Below are positions 48,886 through 54,944 of a stretch of DNA of 64,000 bases, in pieces. How positions within the stretch are numbered: the first letter of the stretch is position 1; every line of letters starts with the position of its first letter. The notes below the pieces were generated by a model. That model did not search any database, was not told the DNA's origin, and worked only from the letters and a program-made list of their open reading frames with translations. Origin of the DNA: Bacteroidales bacterium. Its GTDB lineage: Bacteria > Bacteroidota > Bacteroidia > Bacteroidales > F082. Location: assembly GCA_024689285.1 (NCBI GenBank), contig JAILDR010000007.1, positions 21,708-85,707 of the forward strand, read 5' to 3'. Both the position numbers and the translations under genes were made by a program.

Positions 48886-49130
48886 TCCTCACTTCCTTTC
48901 AGCAGTCCTTCGGCCTCTAGTCTCTCGTTGAGCCACTCCGGCACTTTTTCGTCAAGCATAAACTTGTTATTGTATATTGTTTTTCCGGCTACTGTGGAAT
49001 CCGTATCCCAAGAGAACGAAATAGACTGTTTCTCGATTTTCATTTCCATGCCCAAGGCGCGCACCGCCTTTGCAATAGTAGCGAGGCTGCTTTTGGCGGT
49101 CAGTCGGTATCTAAATTCGTGTTGGCTCAT
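48882..49130 (-). CDS. 82-aa hypothetical protein
   Basis: MSQHEFRYRLTAKSSLATIA, small alpha/beta protein (AVRALGMEMKIEKQSISFSW). GGAGGTGAGAA precedes its start. ATGA overlaps at both ends. Function unknown. Confidence 0.65.
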   Translation of the reverse strand: MSQHEFRYRLTAKSSLATIAKAVRALGMEMKIEKQSISFSWDTDSTVAGKTIYNNKFMLDEKVPEWLNERLEAEGLLKGSEE

Positions 49131-49552
49131 TTCTCACCTCCTTCCATCAGCTCGGGGTTGTCGTGGATGTTGCCGATGACCTTGTAGTTCTCGTGGATTT
49201 GTCCGTAGAATGGGCAAAAGCCTTGTTTGTTTTTAAAGCCGAAACCGCCTTCTTTTTGGTCGACTATTGCATTATAGGTCGACACGATTGTATTGTTGTG
49301 TCGCAGGGTGACTTCAATGATGTCGCCCTCGAAGATTTCAGTTCCGTTGCCGTCTTTTATGCCGGTGAACTGGCAGATGGTTTCCTTGTCAATAGGCTGC
49401 TTGCCGACATCTGCGGTGTGGATGTGTGGTGTTGGGCAGTCGATAGTGTGAAGCTCGCCATACACCCATTGCCCTTCGGGGAGATACTCTTGCCGTGCAA
49501 AGTTTCTCTTTTCGGGCATTTTGACTTTTGCTCTGAATTTAATCGTTCTCAT
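49127..49552 (-). CDS. YopX-like phage protein
   Basis: 141 residues. MRTIKFRAKVK at the start, QFTGIKDGNGTEIFEGDII in the middle and VIGNIHDNPELM at the end are hallmarks of the YopX family, common in phages of Firmicutes and Bacteroidota. Its role is unknown. A second member lies at 50821, so the phage carries two paralogues. Preceded by GGAGG. Confidence 0.9.
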   Translation of the reverse strand: MRTIKFRAKVKMPEKRNFARQEYLPEGQWVYGELHTIDCPTPHIHTADVGKQPIDKETICQFTGIKDGNGTEIFEGDIIEVTLRHNNTIVSTYNAIVDQKEGGFGFKNKQGFCPFYGQIHENYKVIGNIHDNPELMEGGEK

Positions 49553-50172
49553 TGGGCACCTCCTTTCTCCACATGTTCAAAAGTGTAGGCGACCGTCCAC
49601 GGATTAGCCGCAGTGTCGAGTATCATTCTCAATTTCTTGCAAAGACTATAATATGCAAACTCGGAATGCTCGAACAATGTTGGTCCAGTCGTGTTTTTTG
49701 TTCTGCGATGAAGATAAAGGTTTGGCACAAAATATAAGCCCGTGTAAGGGTCTATCATCACACCTTCCTTCAAGCAATCTTCAACAGAAATGCTGCGAAG
49801 CCTTTCAATCTTGCGGTCGGTGATGCGGATGCGTGTAGGCATGAATTCAGAGGCAACATTTTGCTTGTTTGACCATCCTTTCTCGCGTTCCAGTATCGAC
49901 CTGTGAACACTTACGCCTGTTTCGTAAGAGACGAAAAACACACGGTCGCCAATTATATCCTTATACGACTCTGCCACGGCCACAATCTCGCCGACCTTGT
50001 ATTGGGCGTATCTGTCGAGTATGACGGATTCGCGCAAATCCCAGTCGAAAGCCTGGCCAAGATACTCTTCGTCGGCTTCTGTCAGGTTCAAAACACGGCG
50101 CGTCATGGTCTTGGTGCCTTGCTTGACGGCTTGGGTAAAGCCGTAGGTGTTGTTGAACATGATCTTTTTCAT
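49549..50172 (-). CDS. ASCH-domain-like protein
   Basis: 207 residues starting MKKIMFNNTYGFTQAV with a GGAGGTGAGTG site before it. The pattern VKQGTKTMTRRVLN, then KVGEIVAVAES and MPTRIRITDRKIERLRSISV, matches phage ASCH-like proteins (probable RNA or nucleic-acid binders). A broken copy is at 48775. Confidence 0.75.
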   Translation of the reverse strand: MKKIMFNNTYGFTQAVKQGTKTMTRRVLNLTEADEEYLGQAFDWDLRESVILDRYAQYKVGEIVAVAESYKDIIGDRVFFVSYETGVSVHRSILEREKGWSNKQNVASEFMPTRIRITDRKIERLRSISVEDCLKEGVMIDPYTGLYFVPNLYLHRRTKNTTGPTLFEHSEFAYYSLCKKLRMILDTAANPWTVAYTFEHVEKGGAQ

Positions 50173-50175
50173 CAC

Positions 50176-50355
50176 TCACCTCCATCCTTTTTGTTTGTCG
50201 ATAATGAGCAACATCTTTGCGCCACGGTCGGCACAAGGGCGGTCGCCTTCTTTGAGATATTTGCGGCTTGCAATGATTTCGTCAAGCTGGCTATCGTCAA
50301 GTTCGCGCAATTCGCTCATGGTGTACTTCTTTACGGTTTCCTTCTTGGGTTTCAT
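50176..50355 (-). CDS. 59-aa hypothetical protein
   Basis: MKPKKETVKKYTMSELRELD: basic N-terminus, then a helix-turn-helix-like arrangement (LDEIIASRKYLKEGDRPCAD). The ATG overlaps the previous stop, with GGAGGTGTGCG before it. Function unknown. Confidence 0.65.
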   Translation of the reverse strand: MKPKKETVKKYTMSELRELDDSQLDEIIASRKYLKEGDRPCADRGAKMLLIIDKQKGWR

Positions 50356-50546
50356 CGCACACCTCCTTTCACTCTTTCAAGCCTTTTCCTGAGTTTATCA
50401 GAATCGCAGATCCTTGCATTCTCGCCAAAGTTGGTGCGAACAAACTTCTCGCAATAATCAAAGGAGACAGCTTTACTTCGTGCAAACTGGATAATTGCGC
50501 GGGTCTTCACTCCGTCTTGTTCGACTAATAATGTCAGTTGTTTCAT
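50352..50546 (-). CDS. 64-aa basic hypothetical protein
   Basis: MKQLTLLVEQDGVKTRAIIQ, alpha/beta with RTNFGENARICDSDKLRKRL. GGAGGTAAGCA precedes the start. Function unknown. Confidence 0.6.
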   Translation of the reverse strand: MKQLTLLVEQDGVKTRAIIQFARSKAVSFDYCEKFVRTNFGENARICDSDKLRKRLERVKGGVR

Positions 50547-50824
50547 TGCTTACCTCCTTTCTTTTCCTTGTATTCTTTCTTCACCAACATCAAGCCTTCC
50601 TTTTCGTTGACGAAGGCGTGATACTTTTTGCCGCTTAGTCCCGCCTTGACGACAGGGGTAAATGGCAACAGGGCTGCCACAATGTTCTCAAACTGCTCCA
50701 TGCTGATTTCGAACTTATCATAGAGGCTTTCATCGATCTCGTTTTCCCTGTCCTCGTTAATAAGCTCGTCGCAATTAAGTCCAAGGATGGCGCAAGCCAG
50801 TTCCTGTAATTCGTAGTACATCAT
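50543..50824 (-). CDS. 93-aa acidic hypothetical protein
   Basis: MMYYELQELACAILGLNCDE, acidic helical N-terminal part, then VKAGLSGKKYHAFVNEKEGL and a Lys-rich end. GGAGGTTGCGAT precedes the start. No domain seen. Confidence 0.65.
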   Translation of the reverse strand: MMYYELQELACAILGLNCDELINEDRENEIDESLYDKFEISMEQFENIVAALLPFTPVVKAGLSGKKYHAFVNEKEGLMLVKKEYKEKKGGKQ

Positions 50825-51246
50825 ATCGCAACCTCCTTTATTAGCTCAGGGTTATCGTGGATATTCCCGATTACCCCATATTCAATGTTGTTACTGTTGA
50901 GGTGCTTGATCATCTCGCCAAGGGTATTGTAACTGCAATACTCTATTTCACTACGGCTCGTATGGATACACCAATAACCATCCGGGTGCCAGGTGATAAT
51001 TCCCGTAAGCCTACCGAAAGTGAACACGTCGCCTTCATAGATTTCCTTGCCGTTTCTGTCGAGCAAGCCCGTGAACTGGCCAACGGTTTCCGGAACAACG
51101 CATCTGCCTATCGCTTTCATCACATTGAACTGCCCTTTCGCGCCTGTCTGAATCCACGGATTATCTTCAGCTCCGTGCCAATGCAGCAAATCGCCATACA
51201 ACCATTTGCCTTTATTGTCTTTTCCTCTGAATTTAATGGTTCTCAT
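50821..51246 (-). CDS. YopX-like phage protein (second copy)
   Basis: 141 residues starting MRTIKFRGKDNKGKWLYGDL, with QFTGLLDRNGKEIYEGDVF and VIGNIHDNPELI. A YopX paralogue of the 49127 gene with clearly diverged sequence. The start overlaps the previous gene by 14 bp. GGAGG precedes it. Confidence 0.9.
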   Translation of the reverse strand: MRTIKFRGKDNKGKWLYGDLLHWHGAEDNPWIQTGAKGQFNVMKAIGRCVVPETVGQFTGLLDRNGKEIYEGDVFTFGRLTGIITWHPDGYWCIHTSRSEIEYCSYNTLGEMIKHLNSNNIEYGVIGNIHDNPELIKEVAI

Positions 51247-51670
51247 TTCTTGCCTCCTTCCTTTCAGCTCTTTTAATGACTTCCACTTGGGGCCAACGTA
51301 TGCAAGTGATGTCGTTGGCAAAGTACACCAAGCCGCAATCATACGAGATCTTCTTAATAACATGGGTGTCTTCCTTCTTAAAGTCACCTGACATACAGCT
51401 GACCTCTTCGTAATCCAACACTCGGACTTCATCACCTATGCCATAACCGTGCTTGGCTCTGTACTCGTCATCCTCCTGCTGCTTGTAGTAATCCACATCA
51501 ACCTGATACGTGAGGTAATACCGTTTCTTGCCTTCAACCTCGACGCAATACAAGTCTTGGATTTTTCCATCGATTTTCTTCCCATAGAGACGGTCGTAAA
51601 AGCATAGAAAACCATCATACTCCTTGCCGTAGTTGGGGTCGTTTTCGTCGATAATTCTAACCTTTCTCAT
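51233..51670 (-). CDS. 145-aa hypothetical protein
   Basis: MRKVRIIDENDPNYGKEYDG, with two Tyr-rich beta segments (DRLYGKKIDGKIQDLYCVEV, KKRYYLTYQVDVDYYKQQED). It reads like small SH3-like repeats. Preceded by GGAGGCGAGGA. Function unknown. Confidence 0.6.
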   Translation of the reverse strand: MRKVRIIDENDPNYGKEYDGFLCFYDRLYGKKIDGKIQDLYCVEVEGKKRYYLTYQVDVDYYKQQEDDEYRAKHGYGIGDEVRVLDYEEVSCMSGDFKKEDTHVIKKISYDCGLVYFANDITCIRWPQVEVIKRAERKEARNENH

Positions 51671-52095
51671 TCCTCGCCTCCTTTCTTAACTTTGGCCATT
51701 ATCTCGTTCATGTGCTCCTGTGTCACCTCATAGATGATTTTAATGCCCTTCGGGTTCTTCTTTACCTGAATATTAACGTCGAATGGCATTATCCGAAGAG
51801 TGTCCGCTATACTTTGGATGGTCTCTTCCCTTTTGAATTCAATCTCATAGTCCACGACTTTTTCCTGTTCCATCTTGTAAGCTTTGTCCTCAAACATCAC
51901 CTCCGGATATTTCTCCCACTCTTTCACGAGTGCCATCAGCTTGCGTCTAATCCCCACGGGGATAGTGTGACCGCTGGCGGGTCCACCAATGCGGCACACG
52001 GCATCGGGTCCAAGGGTAACATAAATGTCGCCCTGTTCGTCGGCATACACCTTCAGTATACAGCCGTTGTTGTTAAGGTCACGGATCATCAACAT
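51667..52095 (-). CDS. 142-aa hypothetical protein
   Basis: Starts MLMIRDLNNNGCILKVYADE, preceded by GGAAGGAGGTCAGCC. N-terminal beta part, then a helical, charged half (VDYEIEFKREETIQSIADTL). No domain recognised. Confidence 0.6.
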   Translation of the reverse strand: MLMIRDLNNNGCILKVYADEQGDIYVTLGPDAVCRIGGPASGHTIPVGIRRKLMALVKEWEKYPEVMFEDKAYKMEQEKVVDYEIEFKREETIQSIADTLRIMPFDVNIQVKKNPKGIKIIYEVTQEHMNEIMAKVKKGGEE

Positions 52096-52361
52096 GGCTG
52101 ACCTCCTTCCTCTTCGTCCAAAGGTTTGCCGCAATACGGGCAAAACTTCGGGTACATACTGACATCAAATTTCCTTGTCTGCTTGCCTCTCCGAACTTTT
52201 CCAATAGTGGGGTTACTGAGTATTATAGTTGTACTATTACCGATAAAAACCAGAGACTTGTTTTGAAACTCTACAGGTTCAACAACTTCCCAACCAGGGA
52301 AGCGTTCTTTCATCTTGTCGGTAAGCAGACCTTCAAGTCTTTTGATACAATCGCAGCTCAT
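52089..52361 (-). CDS. 90-aa zinc-ribbon protein
   Basis: Ends with CPYCGKPLDEEEGGQPC and begins MSCDCIKRLEGLLTDKMKER; a zinc site from CDC and CPYC is likely. GGAGATGCCCA before the start. Probably DNA- or protein-binding. Confidence 0.65.
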   Translation of the reverse strand: MSCDCIKRLEGLLTDKMKERFPGWEVVEPVEFQNKSLVFIGNSTTIILSNPTIGKVRRGKQTRKFDVSMYPKFCPYCGKPLDEEEGGQPC

Positions 52362-53065
52362 TGGGCATCTCCTTTCTCAATGATTGGTTTGCAGATCTCC
52401 AGCACCTGGACCACTTTGTCAAGGTCGAACCAGTCGTCCGTTCGGACTCCTGATTCCATGTCAATCCAGAAAGTGCCTTCCTTTACCTCGCTGAAGAGGT
52501 AGCTGAGTTTATCAGCCACGTTGTCGGGGTTGATCCCACCGGCATAGCCGACGTGGTTCTTCGTCTTCAGCACCTCGATAGGCGTGTCCTTGCCGCGTCC
52601 ACCTGACGCATCCAATAGCACAGAGAAATAGCCGTAATAAGGAGAATGAATCATCGTACGTTTGTACAATCCAATTTCCTGAATGCTGCGTTGCTGGATG
52701 ATGATTTCTTGCTTGATATAAGGAGGAAGGCAGCATGTGGGTGGTGTGTCTTCCTTTTCGGCAATGTTTAATTGTATCCGCTTAAACAACGATAAGTTGT
52801 GTTTCACTAGACCCTCGATATGATTCCATTGTCCGTTGGCAGCATCAATAGCGGCCTTTCCGCAGAGATGAAGCGAGAGGTTTAATCCTGTACTAACAAG
52901 GCTTCTCGTTAATTTGGGATTGGGATAGCGGTTGCCGTTCTCTCCCCAATGGTAGCTGGTCAACATCCCCCATTCCACCATGGGGTATTCTTTCTGTATC
53001 TCCTTAAGAGCCGCAATGTCGGTCTTCTCGTCGATACCCGTGAAGGTGATTTGTTTTAGTCTCAT
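52358..53065 (-). CDS. TrpF-like TIM-barrel protein
   Basis: 235 residues starting MRLKQITFTGIDEKTDIAAL with GGAGAGCC before it. Features of phosphoribosylanthranilate isomerase: TGIDEKTDIAAL near strand 1, GRGKDTPIEVL, and the phosphate-binding HVGYAGGINPDNV before TFWIDMESGVRTDDWFDL. A complete trp set is absent. It may isomerise another phosphoribosylamine compound, perhaps with the phosphoribosyltransferase at 30184, or control host metabolism. Confidence 0.75.
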   Translation of the reverse strand: MRLKQITFTGIDEKTDIAALKEIQKEYPMVEWGMLTSYHWGENGNRYPNPKLTRSLVSTGLNLSLHLCGKAAIDAANGQWNHIEGLVKHNLSLFKRIQLNIAEKEDTPPTCCLPPYIKQEIIIQQRSIQEIGLYKRTMIHSPYYGYFSVLLDASGGRGKDTPIEVLKTKNHVGYAGGINPDNVADKLSYLFSEVKEGTFWIDMESGVRTDDWFDLDKVVQVLEICKPIIEKGDAQ

Positions 53066-53078
53066 GGCTTGGCTCTCC

Positions 53079-53435
53079 TTATACAAAAAAGTCCACACCA
53101 TAAGCATCTGACCAGCTTTCTCCCTCCGCTTTGGCTCTGACACAAATGCTCGAGCAAATCGGGAAAAGATTGTCAGGTTCCTCGAAGGAGTATTTTCGCC
53201 CATCTGCGCCGATGGCATAACCTCGCTGCAAGGCATCCTTAATCTTGGCTTCAAAAATGTCGCTCAACTCAACTTTGATTCCGTTCTCCCACATATACTG
53301 AAGCGGGATATGTTTGGTCCTTTTCATCCATTCGGTGAGCTGTTCGTTTTGTTGCGTCCGGCTAGTTCTTTGTCTTGTGCCAGGAATCACGATTACTCGT
53401 GCATCGTGAAATTGTTCTTTGAATTGTAATTCCAT
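53079..53435 (-). CDS. 118-aa hypothetical protein
   Basis: Starts MELQFKEQFHDARVIVIPGT. The longer frame above would cover the tRNA-like element, so this start is chosen. Helical basic middle (NEQLTEWMKRTKHIPLQYMW). Its 23-bp leader is identical to that of the HIRAN-like gene at 17221. Function unknown. Confidence 0.65.
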   Translation of the reverse strand: MELQFKEQFHDARVIVIPGTRQRTSRTQQNEQLTEWMKRTKHIPLQYMWENGIKVELSDIFEAKIKDALQRGYAIGADGRKYSFEEPDNLFPICSSICVRAKAEGESWSDAYGVDFFV

Positions 53436-53472
53436 GTTGTTGTTGATTTTGAGTTTAGAGTTTGTCAGTTTG

Positions 53473-53577
53473 TGGAGCGTCAGGGAGTCGAACCCTGCGA
53501 TGTCGACAACTATTAGCAGAACGTGTGATACGTAAGCACAAAGCCGCTGCCTCGCCATGTAGCAGCCTATCCGCTCC
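53473..53577 (-). tRNA. tRNA-like element with long variable region
   Basis: Acceptor GGAGCG/CGCTCC (one mismatch in the seventh pair), T-arm CAGGG TTCGACT CCCTG perfect, and D-arm with GCTGCT/GGCAGC. Between the D-arm and T-arm, TGTGC TTACGTA TCACA gives a possible anticodon ACG (Arg), followed by a ~26-nt variable region. Extra bases separate the acceptor and D-arm, and T37 is atypical. A diverged or non-functional tRNA is likely. Confidence 0.5.
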
Positions 53578-53651
53578 ATATTGACCGCTGTACCTCAGTT
53601 CAGAGTCTTGGAGGCCTTGGCGGTCTGATTATAGGTTTTGCCGAACCTCGT

Positions 53652-53825
53652 TCAATATCTATGGCCGTCTTCTCGTTCCATCTCCTCTGCGGATCGCTGG
53701 TAAATGTCTTCCTGTTCCCAGTTGCTGCAGCTGTGTTCGTTCTTGTGGGCGGTCTCATCCACCTCACAGAACCTCACAGCCCCATTGAGCCGCTGCCCAT
53801 GCATACAGTCACTACATGTTCTCAT
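53652..53825 (-). CDS. 57-aa Cys-rich protein
   Basis: MRTCSDCMHGQRLNGAVRFC holds CxxC, and two more Cys follow (RFC, HSC), fitting a zinc knuckle. An acidic helix ends it. The ATG overlaps the Cro-like stop. Probably a small early regulator or a nucleic-acid binder. Confidence 0.65.
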   Translation of the reverse strand: MRTCSDCMHGQRLNGAVRFCEVDETAHKNEHSCSNWEQEDIYQRSAEEMEREDGHRY

Positions 53826-54052
53826 TGTTGGCCTCCTTCCTGGTCTTGTGTCTCGGTGCCAAACACCGGGCGACCGAACATCTCTATGGCAATCTTGTCG
53901 ACAATGGGCTTATACTTCGCCTCCATTGGCTTGCCGCTTCTCCAATTGCTCCACGTCGAACGTGTCACGATGCACTCTTTTATCACCCTGTCGCGGAACT
54001 TCTCGTAGTCGTAGACATTGATCGATGCGATAAATTTTTCCATTTCGTTCAT
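53822..54052 (-). CDS. Cro-like early regulator
   Basis: 76 residues. RDRVIKECIVTRSTWSNWRS is an HTH in which TRSTWSNWRSGK is the recognition helix. The first gene of the minus-strand early operon, divergent from the plus-strand repressor, as in lambdoid switches. Expected to repress the repressor promoter; the promoter at 54096 drives it. Confidence 0.7.
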   Translation of the reverse strand: MNEMEKFIASINVYDYEKFRDRVIKECIVTRSTWSNWRSGKPMEAKYKPIVDKIAIEMFGRPVFGTETQDQEGGQQ

Positions 54053-54095
54053 TATTGTTGATATTTTGCTTTAATTTGTCGAAGATTTAACGATG

Positions 54096-54160
54096 CAAAA
54101 GTAACATATATTTCGATACTATAACAAATTGTATGATATTATTTTCAATTATTTTTCGAT
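54096..54160. promoter_or_regulatory. Divergent switch region: early promoter and operator repeats
   Basis: Minus-strand TACTTTTG (-7, 54096-54103) with TTTG 21 nt upstream (54125-54128) drives the early operon. TTTCGATA occurs twice in the same orientation, about 42 bp apart (near 54111 and 54154), and may be the operators. The plus-strand repressor starts at 54176. Confidence 0.6.
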
Positions 54161-54175
54161 AAACGCATCAATACT

Positions 54176-54616
54176 ATGAATTACAACGAATTAAAATTCC
54201 TTGGAAAATCCAAAAATCTTTCGATTGAAGACATCGCTGAATCTTTAGGTCTCACCTCCAACGGCTTCAAACGGGGCATTGAAACCGGTTCTTTCCCCAT
54301 TTCCAAGGTGTCGCAGTTGTGTCAGCTGTTGGGAATCACGCCCAACGAGCTGTTTGGCAGCCAGCCCATTCTGTCGTCCACGGGCATTTATGCCGCCAAC
54401 ATCACGGGAGGCAACACGCAGAACAGCGACGAAGCCATCCGCGCCCTGCGCGAGGAGCTGAAGGAAAATCGTGCTATGCTAAAGGAGAAAGACAACCAAA
54501 TCGGCAGACTGCTTTCGCTGTTGGAAAAGAGTTCAGGCCTACACAGCGGGAAAGAAGGTTTCGCCTTCCTTGCTGCCGATTCGACCGATGACTATTCGCC
54601 TCGGAGTAAGAAATGA
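54176..54616 (+). CDS. Prophage repressor (XRE-family)
   Basis: 146 residues. HTH at about 13-60 (LSIEDIAESLGLTSNGFKRG, LCQLLGITPNELFG). A linker (ANITGGNTQNSDEAIRAL) is followed by a coiled coil for dimerisation (REELKENRAMLKEKDNQIGR). No LexA-like peptidase domain is present, so induction would not follow the RecA-driven self-cleavage path. The only phage gene in this window on the plus strand. Confidence 0.85.
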   Translation: MNYNELKFLGKSKNLSIEDIAESLGLTSNGFKRGIETGSFPISKVSQLCQLLGITPNELFGSQPILSSTGIYAANITGGNTQNSDEAIRALREELKENRAMLKEKDNQIGRLLSLLEKSSGLHSGKEGFAFLAADSTDDYSPRSKK

Positions 54617-54897
54617 GAGGAATATCCATCTTAGATTTTGACTGTTGCGATGTCCGGGAGGACGAATTGCGCCACCTGCCCCATTGTGCCTGTGTGCGTC
54701 GCACACGTGTATACCGGAATCATATATACCCGGCCAGCGAAAGGGGAATGAGAAAATGTGTCAAAATCAGGTCTAAATCAGGTCAAAAACGCGTCAACGC
54801 CTTTATAATAACCTATAAATCAATGCTTCCGCAAATTGGTGAAAAACTGATAGATAAAGAAAGAATGAGCAGTTCAATTCTCATTCCCGCTACAAAG
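54617..54897. other. Probable right prophage end region (attachment site candidate)
   Basis: Between the repressor and the host terminator. A plus-strand frame overlaps the repressor stop but runs through the terminator into the host gene, so it is not called. Features: two AAATCAGGTC-type direct repeats (54761-54785) as possible integrase arm sites, and GAATGAG...CTCATTC (54863-54886), a 7-bp inverted repeat. No partner sequence is available because the left end is missing. Confidence 0.4.
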
Positions 54898-54927
54898 AAA
54901 AAGCAGCAACTTAGGTTGCTGCTTTTT
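54898..54927. terminator. Bidirectional terminator at the prophage-host boundary
   Basis: AAAAAGCAGCAAC...GTTGCTGCTTTTT with a 4-nt loop, A-run on one side and T-run on the other. It serves the S41 protease gene (minus) and any plus-strand phage RNA. Confidence 0.9.
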
Positions 54928-54944
54928 CATTATGCATCAATTAC

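Noticed and set aside
53436..53579. N-terminal extension of the 118-aa gene
   Set aside because: It would translate the tRNA-like element; the MELQ start has the shared leader directly before it.
1..54616. Mu-like transposable phage
   Set aside because: DGR-carrying Mu-like phages are known in Bacteroides, but no MuA/MuB or Mor-like gene is visible here; the missing left end could still change this.
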